In this document: piece by piece, positions 54,529 to 63,593 of the stretch | Layout of the letters: the number at the start of each line of letters is the position of its first letter | Numbering within the stretch: position 1 is the stretch's first letter | Assembly (NCBI GenBank): GCA_003511165.1 | Contig: DOJW01000009.1 | Span: 45,253-109,252, forward strand | DNA: 64,000 nucleotides | Direction: 5' to 3' | Source of the DNA: Candidatus Dependentiae bacterium | GTDB taxonomy: Bacteria; Babelota; Babeliae; Babelales; UBA12411 | Notes under the pieces: generated by a model | What the model was told of the DNA's origin: nothing | Seen by the model: the letters and a program-made list of their open reading frames with translations, nothing else | Database searches by the model: none | Made by a program: the position numbers and the translations under genes

Positions 54529-54555
54529 TCTTACATTTCTTTAAATTCGAAAATT

Positions 54556-54586
54556 AAGCCGGAAGTTTTTCTTCCGGCTTTTTTAT
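54556..54586 (+). terminator. Rho-independent terminator after the translocase gene
   Basis: AAGCCGGAAG (54556-54565), TTTTT loop, CTTCCGGCTT (54571-54580), then T run. Confidence 0.93.
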
Positions 54587-54643
54587 TTGTTTACAAAATT
54601 TTGGTATTTTGAGGAAGTATAAAAATAACAAAATAAAATTGAA

Positions 54644-55135
54644 ATGGATGCTATGAATAAAAAAGATTCGGTAAAAATGGGTTTAGGTTTTGGGGTTACT
54701 TCTGGAACGATTACAACTTTAGGATTGATGATCGGTTTACATTCGATAATTGAGTCGAAGATTGTTTTGATAGGTGGTGTTTTGACCATAGCTATAGCAG
54801 ATGCTCTTGCCGATTCGTTAGGAATACATGTAGCAAAAGAAGCTATAAATAAATATACGAAAAGAGAAGTTTGGGAAGCAACATTTGTTACCTTTTTTAC
54901 AAAATTTTTTATAGCCTTAAGTTTTATTGTTCCGATTTTATTTTTCTCGCTTGATATGGCGGTATTGATTAATGTTTTTTGGGGAATGTTTTTACTTGGA
55001 ACATTTAGTTATCTTATTGCAAAAGAGCAGAATGCGAATCCCTGGCGGATTGTAGGAGAACATATTTTAATAGCAGTTTGTGTTGTTATCGCAACGCATT
55101 ATGTCCAACAGTTTATAAAAAGAATTTTTTGTTAA
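54644..55135 (+). CDS. VIT1/CCC1-like membrane transporter
   Basis: 163 aa with about five membrane segments. The sequence FGVTSGTITTLGLMIGL at the start and GGVLTIAIADALADSLGIHVAKEA match the first two helices of the VIT1/CCC1 family of iron and manganese transporters, in which the small-residue-rich helices line the pore. The cytoplasmic metal-binding domain of full-length members is absent. Iron or manganese handling is inferred from the family. Two close in-frame ATGs (54644, 54653); I keep the first. Followed by trpS after 9 bp. Confidence 0.8.
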   Translation: MDAMNKKDSVKMGLGFGVTSGTITTLGLMIGLHSIIESKIVLIGGVLTIAIADALADSLGIHVAKEAINKYTKREVWEATFVTFFTKFFIALSFIVPILFFSLDMAVLINVFWGMFLLGTFSYLIAKEQNANPWRIVGEHILIAVCVVIATHYVQQFIKRIFC

Positions 55136-55144
55136 GGAGAAATG

Positions 55145-56146
55145 ATGAGTAAAAAAGTTATTTTAACTGGAGATAGACCAACAGGACAGCTTCATCTTGG
55201 ACATTATATTGGCTCACTTCAAAATAGAGTAAAGCTGCAAGATGAGTATGATCAATATATTTTGATAGCAGATTTACAAGCGTTAACTGACAATGCGGAA
55301 AATCCACAAAAGATTCGTGACAGTATTTTCGAAGTTGTGCTTGATTATCTTGCTGTTGGAATAGACCCAAATAAAAGTACAATTTTTATCCAATCTAAAA
55401 TTCCACAAATATCAGATCTTACAATTTATTATTTAAATTTAGTTACGGTTGCTCGTTTGCAGCGCAATCCTACGGTGAAAGAAGAGATTAAGCAAAAAGG
55501 TTTTGAAGAAAGTTTGCCTGTTGGATTTTTTTGTTATCCAATTAGTCAAGCTGCAGATATCACAGCATTCAAAGCAAATTTGGTTCCTGTCGGTGAAGAT
55601 CAACTTCCGATGATTGAACAAACAAATGAGATTGTGCGAAAATTTAATTCCGTTTATGCACCTGTTTTGGTCGAAGCTAAAGCATTAGTTCCAAAATTTG
55701 GATGTCGTTTACCAGGAATTGACGGTAAAGCAAAAATGGGTAAATCGTTAGGTAATGCAATTTATCTTGCTGATAGCGTGGATGTTGTAACCAAAAAAGT
55801 TATGGGCATGTATACAGATCCAAATCATCTCAAAGTATCTGATCCTGGACTGGTAGAAGGTAATCCTGTTTTTACTTACCTTGATGCGTTTGATACAAAC
55901 AAAGATAAAGTTGAAGAATTAAAAGCGCATTATTCTCGCGGTGGTCTTGGCGATGTGATCGTAAAAAAATATTTAAATGAAGTTTTACAAAATGTTTTGG
56001 AACCGATTCGAAAAAAACGTGAAGGGTTTGCAAAAGATAAAGAATTTGTTTTGAATGTTTTAAAAAATGGAACTGCAAAAGCTGAATCTGTAGCGGATAA
56101 GACATTGAAAGAAGTTCAAGCCGCGATGAAGATAGATTACTTTTAA
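55145..56146 (+). CDS. trpS: Tryptophanyl-tRNA synthetase
   Basis: Charges tRNA-Trp (class I, dimer). 333 aa. HIGH-type motif HLGH at residues 17-20 after [14 protein letters not shown]-type motif KMGKSLGN near residue 197; [13 protein letters not shown] is characteristic of TrpRS. Of two adjacent ATG codons I choose the second, 5 bp after AAGGAG. Likely in one transcript with the VIT1-like gene. Confidence 0.96.
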   Translation: MSKKVILTGDRPTGQLHLGHYIGSLQNRVKLQDEYDQYILIADLQALTDNAENPQKIRDSIFEVVLDYLAVGIDPNKSTIFIQSKIPQISDLTIYYLNLVTVARLQRNPTVKEEIKQKGFEESLPVGFFCYPISQAADITAFKANLVPVGEDQLPMIEQTNEIVRKFNSVYAPVLVEAKALVPKFGCRLPGIDGKAKMGKSLGNAIYLADSVDVVTKKVMGMYTDPNHLKVSDPGLVEGNPVFTYLDAFDTNKDKVEELKAHYSRGGLGDVIVKKYLNEVLQNVLEPIRKKREGFAKDKEFVLNVLKNGTAKAESVADKTLKEVQAAMKIDYF

Positions 56147-56164
56147 AGCTGAAAGGATTGAAAG

Positions 56165-56815
56165 ATGCCTATAGGACCAGATCCAAAATGTAAATATCCG
56201 CTTGAAGGGTTAGGATATGAATTTGATGCAAAGATCAATGTATTTTTAAAGAGTATTGTTAAAAGATCGAATATAGCTGTTGGAGATTTTACATATTTTG
56301 ATGCTTCTAGTTCAGAGGATTTTGAAAATAAAACTGTTCTTTATCATTATTCATTTTCAAAAGAGAAATTAATTATAGGTAATTTTTGTGCAATTGCCGC
56401 AGGTGCAAAATTTATTATGAGTGGTGCGAACCATCCGCTTAATGGGTTTTCAACTTATCCATTTTTTATTTTTAGACGAGGCTGGGAAAAAGATTTTGAT
56501 CCCGCATCTTTGTCAAATAAGGGCGATACGATAATTGGTAATGATGTTTGGATTGGTTATGATGCAACTATTATGCCTGGAGTTAAAATCGGAGATGGTG
56601 CGATTATCGGCGCAAAGGCAGTTGTTACAAAAGATGTTCCTCCTTATGCCGTTGTTGGTGGTAATCCTGCAAAGATTATTCGTATACGTTTTGATGAAAA
56701 AACAGTTAATGAATTGGTAGCAATTGCTTGGTGGAATTGGGATGTTGAAAAAATATCACGCAATATTCCAGCAATTGTTGGTGCTGATTTGCAAAAATTA
56801 AAAAGTGCGAAGTAG
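56165..56815 (+). CDS. Vat/CatB-type hexapeptide acetyltransferase (xenobiotic acetyltransferase)
   Basis: 216 aa, a left-handed beta-helix enzyme of the XAT group that acetylates antibiotics such as streptogramin A or chloramphenicol in other bacteria. Close family features: GPDPKCKYPLEG start, VLYHYSFSKEKLIIGNFCAI, the catalytic His90 in SGANHP, KGDTIIGNDVWIG, IMPGVKIGDGAIIGA, VGGNPAKIIRIRFD, and a C-terminal WWNWDVEKI. Many XAT relatives are chromosomal and act on unknown substrates, so resistance is not proven. Good AAAGGATTGAAAG context before the ATG. Begins 18 bp after trpS. Confidence 0.85.
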   Translation: MPIGPDPKCKYPLEGLGYEFDAKINVFLKSIVKRSNIAVGDFTYFDASSSEDFENKTVLYHYSFSKEKLIIGNFCAIAAGAKFIMSGANHPLNGFSTYPFFIFRRGWEKDFDPASLSNKGDTIIGNDVWIGYDATIMPGVKIGDGAIIGAKAVVTKDVPPYAVVGGNPAKIIRIRFDEKTVNELVAIAWWNWDVEKISRNIPAIVGADLQKLKSAK

Positions 56816-56835
56816 AAAGTATTAATATTTAAATT

Positions 56836-57177
56836 ATGTGCGAGGATTTTAAATTTATGATCAATAAAGATGTTATAGAAGAAGTAAAAGATCGTTTGGT
56901 CAAAACGTATAATCCAATAGCTATTTATATTTTTGGTTCTTATGCTTGGGGTTATCCATCTGAAGATAGTGATTTGGATTTATTAATTATCGTTGATAAA
57001 TCAGATGAGAAGTCTTATAAGCGTCCAATTTCTGGATATAAAGCTTTGAGAGGTTTGGATATATCAAAAGATATTATTATTTTTACTAAAGAAGAATTTG
57101 AACGCGCTGCAAATGATGTATCAACTCTTGGTTATAAGATTAAAAAATATGGAGAGTTAATCTATGCAAGAGCATGA
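56836..57177 (+). CDS. MNT-type nucleotidyltransferase (antitoxin-like)
   Basis: 113 aa, minimal nucleotidyltransferase. The motif GSYAWG...SDLDLL at residues 34-50 carries Gly-Ser and the two metal-binding aspartates Asp46 and Asp48. In characterised MNT/HEPN pairs such a protein AMPylates the HEPN partner to neutralise it. Overlaps the HEPN gene by 14 bp, the usual arrangement. The ATG at 56857 is an alternative start with GAGGA about 11 bp upstream. Confidence 0.85.
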   Translation: MCEDFKFMINKDVIEEVKDRLVKTYNPIAIYIFGSYAWGYPSEDSDLDLLIIVDKSDEKSYKRPISGYKALRGLDISKDIIIFTKEEFERAANDVSTLGYKIKKYGELIYARA

Positions 57178-57565
57178 ACGTTGGATCAACGTAGCTAAAG
57201 AAGATTTGAAAGTAGCAAAATGTTTATTACCCGAAGAGTTATTTTCTTCTGTTACATATCATTGTCAACAATCAGCGGAGAAATCGTTGAAGGGTTATCT
57301 TGCTTTTAAAAAACATGAAATAATAAAAACTCATGATTTAACTAAGCTTGTTGGACTCTGTAAATTTTTTGATAGAGAATTTGAAAGCATTTTTAGTTTA
57401 GCAGAGCAATTAAATCCTTTTGCAACTAGGTTTAGATATCCTACAGAATTTGATATTCCAACTCAAGAAGATTGCGAATTTGCAATTAAGCAATCTGAAA
57501 AAATTATGAAATTTGTATTGAAAAAGATTTTAGAAACAGAAACTAGTCAGATGGATATTTTTTAA
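57164..57565 (+). CDS. HEPN-domain protein (toxin-like partner of MNT)
   Basis: 133 aa, four-helix HEPN fold: helix with ERWINVAKEDLKVAKCLL, then SVTYHCQQSAEKSLKGYLAF, THDLTKLVGLC and the (F)RYP segment ATRFRYPTEFDIP. This belongs to the HEPN family usually found with MNT proteins. The RNase motif R-x4-6-H of toxic HEPN proteins is not obvious; the conserved QQSAEK helix is. So it may be a nucleotide-binding or regulatory member rather than an RNase. Couples to the upstream MNT gene by overlap. Confidence 0.82.
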   Translation: MQEHERWINVAKEDLKVAKCLLPEELFSSVTYHCQQSAEKSLKGYLAFKKHEIIKTHDLTKLVGLCKFFDREFESIFSLAEQLNPFATRFRYPTEFDIPTQEDCEFAIKQSEKIMKFVLKKILETETSQMDIF

Positions 57566-57625
57566 TTTTTGATTTACGAATTTTTCAAAAATAATTTGGG
57601 TTGTTTCCATTTTGTTTTTCATCGC

Positions 57626-57964
57626 CTACCATCCAAAGATTGAATATACAATGACCCAAAAGATAGCTTTTTCGGTTTCTTTTATAGCTTCTGGATATCC
57701 TTCTAAAATAACTTCTAAAAGATTGTTATTTTTGTGATAGGGGGTGTAACGAAGAATAGATTCTATTAGTATGGCTATGTCTACAGTTTCTAATGTTTTA
57801 TCTGCTAATAATTCAACTATATTTGTTCGTTCAATACAATCAGCAAAACCTGCATTTGTTAATCTTTTAGTTAAAATTTCAGCGTTAGGTAGTTTTACTT
57901 TTACGGCGTGACTAATGCCTACCACGCTCAATAACATGATTATCAAAATAAATAACTTTTTCAT
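57626..57964 (-). CDS. Small exported protein, function unknown (112 aa)
   Basis: Signal peptide at residues 1-20 with a clean AxA site (VVGISHA). The mature part of about 90 residues is helical, with one internal Cys (FADCIERT) and a hydrophobic C-terminal end (AIFWVIVYSIFGW). Reverse strand between the HEPN gene and the 504-aa exported protein. AAAAGGAAT ribosome-binding site. Family not recognised. Confidence 0.6.
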   Translation of the reverse strand: MKKLFILIIMLLSVVGISHAVKVKLPNAEILTKRLTNAGFADCIERTNIVELLADKTLETVDIAILIESILRYTPYHKNNNLLEVILEGYPEAIKETEKAIFWVIVYSIFGW

Positions 57965-58190
57965 AAATTCCTTTTTATATTTATATATTTGATTTTTTAC
58001 TATTTAAAAATGTCTTCATGTGAATTATTAAAGCAAACATATTAAAAATAAAAATAGAAGTCCATTTGATTAGGGTTACTTTTTTGATTTATTTAACTAA
58101 AAAATTTTAAACATTTTTCAAAAAATATCTGTTAGAATTCTTTTCAGTTTTGTAGTAATAAATTTTCAATTAAATTTAGGAGAGTTTCTT

Positions 58191-59705
58191 GTGAAGAAAA
58201 TTTTTAAAATTATATTTTTATTTCTTACTTTTAATATTATTCAAGCTAATTGTAGCGTGTTAAAAGACGCAGAGCATGGAGTTACCAAGGCATACAAAGA
58301 AGGTAAATCTATCTGGAGTTGGATAAATAAAAATGTACATTATTATGATTTTAGAGAATTTGATCAAACCAAAAGAGATCTTATTTATAAACAAATCCAA
58401 GAATGCATAGAGTTATCTTTGAAAAAAAATCAATTAGATATTTTAACTTCTGATACGCAAGGCAAAACTTTCAATTTTTGTTTAGAAGCTGTACAGAAAG
58501 AAGTAGCCGCGTGTGATTGCACTAAAAAAGAAAATAAAAAAATAAAAAATAATAATAAAAATATTCCGCTTCAAGATAAAAAATTAAATTGGAAATTTCA
58601 AGAAGAAGGCAGAATAAAAGAGTGGAGAAATTGCAGCTTTAAGTATGCAGCTGCTAATTGTTTTGATTTAAAAATGAAATTAGGGGAAGTCATCACTAAA
58701 GAATTTGTCGAAGCAAATTTTTCAAAATATCCGATATTTAAGGATGCGTTTTATCAACTTTCAGAGATGGAAGCTTGTAGAAAATTTTTTAAGAAACAAA
58801 ATAAATATTTTGATGCTAATTATTCTGCAGAGGGAAAATTAATTTTGTTGGCATTAAATTTTTTAGATGAATATCAAACTTTTTTTAATATGGAATTTTT
58901 TGTAGCTTGCGAGCGGCTTAAAGAGCGTATTTTTATAGCTAAGGATATGTTGAAACATATTGATCGATTATTTGAGCAAAGATTTGATATTTCTAAAGAA
59001 ACCAAAAATGTATTATCTCTAAATCATTTGAATGCATCAGATTTTGAATATTCTAGAGGGAATGGTTTAGATATTAGGTTGTCTTTGGAGTTTGTCGATA
59101 TTGTAAATAGAGTTTGCCCAGTTTTAGATTTATTTCCTCAAAATTATCAAGCGAATATTGCGGCAAAAATAGCGCTTCAGGTTTTAAAAGAGGGTAAAAA
59201 TTTTAAAGAAAAAGGTTTATATGATATTGCTTTTGCATGCAGTGACTTAAGCTTTGCTTTTGCGATAATGGCCGAATCTTTTGCTTATCAAACTTTTAAT
59301 GGTTTTGATTTTGAAACTCAAAAAATAAAAAAGATGAATTTTCCTAAAATTACAAAACAAAAAAGTGAAGATACTTTTAGGGAGAAATTTTTATCAGGAG
59401 CGTTTAAAATAGTCGCCATTTATACACTTGAAATTAGAGGTTTAATTTCGATGGATGAAGGTCTAACTCAAATATTTGAAACGCAAATGAAAAGGTCCTT
59501 AGAATATTTTCAAAAAAATAACATAAATCCCGATTTGGCGGTTCTTGAGTATATTTGGAATTATGGTGATTTGGTTGAAAATCTAAAATTAGAAGAATTA
59601 ATGCAAAATTTTTATATAAAAAGTAATAAAGAAGAAATGATTTTTATAACGCCTTTATCAAATGTTATTAGAGAAATAGAAAATTTATTGAACTCAAAAA
59701 AGTAA
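58191..59705 (+). CDS. Exported helical protein related to the downstream toxin-like protein (504 aa)
   Basis: Not a recognised family. Signal peptide at residues 1-19 (IIFLFLTFNIIQA). Cysteines cluster at about residues 97-110 (CLEA...ACDC). The segment at about residues 318-360 (NIAAKIALQVLKEGKNFKEKGLYDIAF) resembles residues 324-352 of the next gene's product (NIAQIACKALDNGSDYIRTKEYKEAF), suggesting a shared helical domain. The two genes are 22 bp apart on the same strand and probably co-transcribed. TAGGAGAG ribosome-binding site. Role unknown; perhaps an effector or a delivery partner. Confidence 0.65.
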   Translation: MKKIFKIIFLFLTFNIIQANCSVLKDAEHGVTKAYKEGKSIWSWINKNVHYYDFREFDQTKRDLIYKQIQECIELSLKKNQLDILTSDTQGKTFNFCLEAVQKEVAACDCTKKENKKIKNNNKNIPLQDKKLNWKFQEEGRIKEWRNCSFKYAAANCFDLKMKLGEVITKEFVEANFSKYPIFKDAFYQLSEMEACRKFFKKQNKYFDANYSAEGKLILLALNFLDEYQTFFNMEFFVACERLKERIFIAKDMLKHIDRLFEQRFDISKETKNVLSLNHLNASDFEYSRGNGLDIRLSLEFVDIVNRVCPVLDLFPQNYQANIAAKIALQVLKEGKNFKEKGLYDIAFACSDLSFAFAIMAESFAYQTFNGFDFETQKIKKMNFPKITKQKSEDTFREKFLSGAFKIVAIYTLEIRGLISMDEGLTQIFETQMKRSLEYFQKNNINPDLAVLEYIWNYGDLVENLKLEELMQNFYIKSNKEEMIFITPLSNVIREIENLLNSKK

Positions 59706-59727
59706 ATATTAAAAAGTTGAGAAAATT

Positions 59728-61881
59728 ATGAGTGATGGAAAAAAGATATTTTTATTGGGGTGGCTTGTATTTTTTTGCGCCGGTGTTTTTATAAAATCAG
59801 AAGAATGTGAAATTTGTCGAAAATTTTATGGTAGGTCTAATTATTGTGACCATTGTGATCGATGCAAAGAAAGTAAAAAAAATAAAGAGAATGAAGAGTT
59901 TAATAGAGCTGTGCGGGTTGAAGAGGCTAGGCAAAGAGCTGCTAAAGCTGAAGTGGACCGCAAGGCAAAAGAAGAAAAGGCAAAGCGAGACGCTCTGGTA
60001 ATAGAGCAAAATAGAAAGAATGAAGAACTTAAGAAGCAAATTGAAGAAACTAAAAAACAGCTTGTGCAATTAAAAAAAGAAAGAATAGCAGAAGCTAAAG
60101 CGGAATTATTACAACAAAAAAAGCGGGATGAAGAATTTAGAAAAGCTGAAGAAAAAAGAAAAAAAGAAGAAAAATTAGAGCAGGAAAATTTTGAGAAAGC
60201 GCAAAAAATTATTAACGAAATGGATATGGATTTATACGAAAGTATAGTTAATGGCGATGTAGATTTTAAAGATGTAGCATTATCTAATCCTGCTTTAAGT
60301 AATCCAATTGTTATAGATAGATTAAATCAAATAAAAAAGGTGAGAGATGGTGTTAAAGTAGCCGAAAAGGTAATGGCTCAAAAACCCCAGGATAATGAAG
60401 TTCAAAATGTGTCTGCCTTGATAAATGATTTTGCAAGTAAAGTAGAATATGAATCAAATAAAGCTAAAGATAATTTTGTTAATGCACAAAGAGTTAGAGA
60501 GATGGCTCAGAGTGTTGGAAATTTAGATAAAACAGAAAGCATTGGATATAAATTTGCTGACAGATCAATAAGCCGCATGACAGATGTTTCTCAAGGAGGA
60601 GATTTTAATCAATTACAACAATATGTAAGATTAGAATACATGGGTAAATATTCGCAGACATTGAATCTGGAGCAAGAGTTTAAAGAAAACTTACAGATTA
60701 GAAATATTGCTCAAATTGCATGCAAGGCTCTTGATAATGGCAGCGATTATATAAGAACCAAAGAATATAAAGAAGCTTTTAATGTTGTTGATACAGGTGA
60801 AAAACTCCTAGAAGTTGGACGCAAAATTGGAGATTACATCACAGAAGGTAGAGATTTTATTTTTGGTGGCATAGAAAAAGGTGCAAAAAACGTAGATGAG
60901 GGATTTGAATATTTAAAAACAAAATTGCGAATGAATGCAGATGAAAGTATGCAGTGCATAGAAGGTGCTAGAGAAGCGTCTTCCAACAAATATGCACTTG
61001 AAGATGGTGAAGTTGGAGTTGAGGTTTCTCTCGGACTTGAACTGTCTGTATGTGATATTGCCTGTACAACAGCCAAAGTTGTTGGCGCATTGGCAAATTC
61101 TATGCGGCCACTAAATGCTAAATTGGCAGATATAAAAAAGGCTACCGATGAAGCATCTTTGTCGCTTGCGCGAGATATGCTGAATGCAACAAGACCACAT
61201 CCTCTCGCAGATGGCATATCAATGGTTGCAAGTTCTATTATTGAAGGCGAATTAATTGGTGCGGCTATTTATCCATTTGTTTCCTCTGCGGTAGAATTTT
61301 TAGCCCCTTTAGTTAAAACTGCAATTCAAGAAGTTGCGATAGCTAAAGCAGCGCTTTTAGATGGATTTGAAGTTTTGACCCCTGTTAATGATATTTTAAA
61401 AGGTGCCGGAGAAGGTGCAAAAGTTGCACAAAAAATAGTAGAAGAAAAAGGGATTGGATTTGCAGAGAACGTTTTGGATATTGTTGAACGTAATCCAAAT
61501 CTTATTAAAACAGAAGGTTCTGCCGGAAAAGCGATAAATAAAGTTTCGAATATTGAAACGAAACTTGAAAAGAATAATTTATTTGATTTGTTAGAAAAAG
61601 CAAAGCCAAGAGAAAAAGTGTCTCATCAGTTAGAGGTTATGGCGGATGATCAGACAAAAGTTATATTTAGACGAGGTACTGGAGCTAGAGCACATTCTAT
61701 TGGTAATAAATATCCTAAACCTGTAGATCATTACAATATTGAGATTCAAGAAGCTATAGCTAAAGATGATTACATTCCTATCTATGATCAGCATATAATA
61801 ATTGAGGATGGTAACGTTCATTCTTTTGGTAAGGGTAAAAATCATTATAAACATCTTAAATCGGACAAAATGTATAAATAA
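59728..61881 (+). CDS. Candidate secreted polymorphic toxin with C-terminal His-rich domain (717 aa)
   Basis: Residues 1-23: signal peptide. Residues 27-46: CxxC, CxxC/CxxC cluster like a zinc finger (CEIC, YCDHCDRC). Residues about 50-165: Lys/Glu coiled coil. Residues about 324-380: domain shared with the preceding protein. Residues about 425-545: small-residue-rich, partly hydrophobic stretch (GELIGAAIYPFVSSAVEFLAPLVKT region). Last 75 or so residues: basic, His-rich domain with RRGTGARAHSIGNKYPKP, DHYNIEIQ, YDQHIIIEDGNVHSF and HYKHLK. Long filamentous N-terminus, short variable-looking basic tip, and three tandem small related genes directly downstream are the marks of a polymorphic toxin locus. 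The catalytic class is not identified. Confidence 0.6.
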   Translation: MSDGKKIFLLGWLVFFCAGVFIKSEECEICRKFYGRSNYCDHCDRCKESKKNKENEEFNRAVRVEEARQRAAKAEVDRKAKEEKAKRDALVIEQNRKNEELKKQIEETKKQLVQLKKERIAEAKAELLQQKKRDEEFRKAEEKRKKEEKLEQENFEKAQKIINEMDMDLYESIVNGDVDFKDVALSNPALSNPIVIDRLNQIKKVRDGVKVAEKVMAQKPQDNEVQNVSALINDFASKVEYESNKAKDNFVNAQRVREMAQSVGNLDKTESIGYKFADRSISRMTDVSQGGDFNQLQQYVRLEYMGKYSQTLNLEQEFKENLQIRNIAQIACKALDNGSDYIRTKEYKEAFNVVDTGEKLLEVGRKIGDYITEGRDFIFGGIEKGAKNVDEGFEYLKTKLRMNADESMQCIEGAREASSNKYALEDGEVGVEVSLGLELSVCDIACTTAKVVGALANSMRPLNAKLADIKKATDEASLSLARDMLNATRPHPLADGISMVASSIIEGELIGAAIYPFVSSAVEFLAPLVKTAIQEVAIAKAALLDGFEVLTPVNDILKGAGEGAKVAQKIVEEKGIGFAENVLDIVERNPNLIKTEGSAGKAINKVSNIETKLEKNNLFDLLEKAKPREKVSHQLEVMADDQTKVIFRRGTGARAHSIGNKYPKPVDHYNIEIQEAIAKDDYIPIYDQHIIIEDGNVHSFGKGKNHYKHLKSDKMYK

Positions 61882-61911
61882 TTAAATTTGTAAACATGAG
61901 GAGGCAATTTA

Positions 61912-62442
61912 ATGGGTATAGCTTTTGATGGAGAAGAACTCATCTGGGTAATGATATATGATGCAAGAGATAAACATGCATTTGAAAATGGGTTAATAGT
62001 TTTTAATAGAGATAAAATTGCGCAAGTTACTGATGGTTTAGACGAGGTAATTGAATGGATAGATAAAATATTAGAAAAAGAAAAAGTTGTGCAATACAAA
62101 TTTTTAGGAGGAAATAAAATAGAAATAAAAGAATACTTTTTTTCGCCTTCTAAAGAAATCTGTGAAAATGTTATTTCATTTATGCTGAAAACTATTGATC
62201 TTTATGGAGCAGATGAAAGTACCTTGTTTAAATATGGGTGCAACTTATATACAAGAAAGGAATTAGTAAGCGTGGTTTATTTTGCCATTAAAAGGGGTTT
62301 TGTTTATGTCGACGTACAAAAGCCTTGGGATGCAAGTAAATATGAATATCTAAAAAATATAAAAGTATATGAACTTCGTATGCAGCAATTAGATATACAT
62401 TCAACTATGAGAGAAGGATCTGTAAAAATTGAACGAGTGTAA
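61912..62442 (+). CDS. Candidate immunity protein 1 (tandem paralogue)
   Basis: 176 aa, acidic/mixed charge, no signal peptide, so cytoplasmic. Begins 30 bp after the toxin-like gene with GAGGAGG before the ATG. It shares the start IAFDGEELI, the middle QYKFLG-NKIEIKEYFFSPSKE and the ending of about seven residues with the next gene, and the general pattern with the third. Immunity function is inferred only from position, size, location and tandem multiplicity. I do not recognise a named immunity family. Confidence 0.65.
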   Translation: MGIAFDGEELIWVMIYDARDKHAFENGLIVFNRDKIAQVTDGLDEVIEWIDKILEKEKVVQYKFLGGNKIEIKEYFFSPSKEICENVISFMLKTIDLYGADESTLFKYGCNLYTRKELVSVVYFAIKRGFVYVDVQKPWDASKYEYLKNIKVYELRMQQLDIHSTMREGSVKIERV

Positions 62443-62474
62443 CTATTGCAAATAAATTGTTAGTGAGCGTAAAA

Positions 62475-63008
62475 ATGAGTATAGCTTTTGATGGTGAAGA
62501 ATTAATTTACGCAATAATATACGATGCAAGAGATCGGTATGGATTTAAAGATGGATACATAATATTTAATAGAGATAAAATTGCGAAGTATCCTGAAGAT
62601 CTAGATTTGGTAATTGGTTGGGTGGATTGGGTATTAGACAGAGAAAAAACAGCGCAATACAAATTTTTAGGGGATAACAAAATAGAAATAAAAGAATATT
62701 TTTTTTCGCCATCTAAAGAAGTTTGTGAAAAAGTTATTTCATTTATATTGAATACCCTTGATGCTTGTGATTATGAAAATGCTTTATTTAATTTTGGATA
62801 TACCTTATATAAAAAACGGGAATTAATAAAAGCAATTAATTTTGATATTAAAGAAGGCTATTTTTCTGGTTTTGTGTTGAAATATGGAGATGAATGGAAT
62901 GAGTATAAAGAGCTTCTTGTGGGTATAAAAATACATAAAGTTTTTATGCAAACATTAGATTTATATTCAGCAATAAGAGAAGGATATTTCAGCCTTGAAA
63001 GAGTTTAA
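62475..63008 (+). CDS. Candidate immunity protein 2 (tandem paralogue)
   Basis: 177 aa, clear paralogue of the preceding protein over its whole length (IAFDGEELIYAIIYDARDR, QYKFLGDNKIEIKEYFF, SAIREGYFSLERV). The ATG at 62475 aligns with the start of copy 1; a TTG 18 bp earlier is in frame. The centre (about residues 95-150) is the most divergent part, as seen in immunity families that track toxin variants. Cytoplasmic. Confidence 0.65.
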   Translation: MSIAFDGEELIYAIIYDARDRYGFKDGYIIFNRDKIAKYPEDLDLVIGWVDWVLDREKTAQYKFLGDNKIEIKEYFFSPSKEVCEKVISFILNTLDACDYENALFNFGYTLYKKRELIKAINFDIKEGYFSGFVLKYGDEWNEYKELLVGIKIHKVFMQTLDLYSAIREGYFSLERV

Positions 63009-63032
63009 AGATAAAAACGGAGACATCGGAAA

Positions 63033-63593
63033 ATGATTTTATATTACGAATGGTTAAGTTACCTAAAAAAAGAGATCAAAAGAAAATTTAATATCGAAAA
63101 TCCTACTTTCTATGCAAATAAAAAACTAGTTAAAGAGGAAGAGGAGCTACATCAATTTGTAAAAGAAAATTTCATCATGGGTTCGACTTGCGTAAAGTAC
63201 AGGTATTTAGAAGGTAATAATTTTGAACTAAAAGGATTTTACCCAGATCCACCTGAAAAACTGGTTGATAAAATAATTAATGATTTTTTAGATTCATTAG
63301 AAAAAAGTAATTTAGTCAAAAAGTTTGAGCTGGGATATACGGTTATCAATTATTATGAAGCTTTGTACAATAATGCCGAATTAAAAGAAACGTTAGATAT
63401 TGCAGGTTCCGTTTATGATGAATCGGAAATCAAAATCGAGTTAACTTGGCTTATAAGTAGAGGTCATTCAATAATAACATTTTTCAAAGATCCAACAATT
63501 ACAGATACAGATATCACTTATCACTTAAAAGTAGAATTAGATACGATAGAAAATATGTTAAAAAGTGGATATCTAACTTTAGAATATTTATAA
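63033..63593 (+). CDS. Candidate immunity protein 3 (diverged tandem paralogue)
   Basis: 186 aa. The N-terminus differs from copies 1 and 2, but the same order of elements is kept: KYRYLEGNNFELKGFYPDPPEKLVDKIINDFL corresponds to QYKFLGGNKIEIKEYFFSPSKEICENVISFML, and the C-terminus SGYLTLEYL corresponds to EGYFSLERV. So it is a distant member of the same family. GGAGACATCGGAAA precedes the ATG. Last gene of the locus before a GC-rich hairpin block. Confidence 0.6.
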   Translation: MILYYEWLSYLKKEIKRKFNIENPTFYANKKLVKEEEELHQFVKENFIMGSTCVKYRYLEGNNFELKGFYPDPPEKLVDKIINDFLDSLEKSNLVKKFELGYTVINYYEALYNNAELKETLDIAGSVYDESEIKIELTWLISRGHSIITFFKDPTITDTDITYHLKVELDTIENMLKSGYLTLEYL

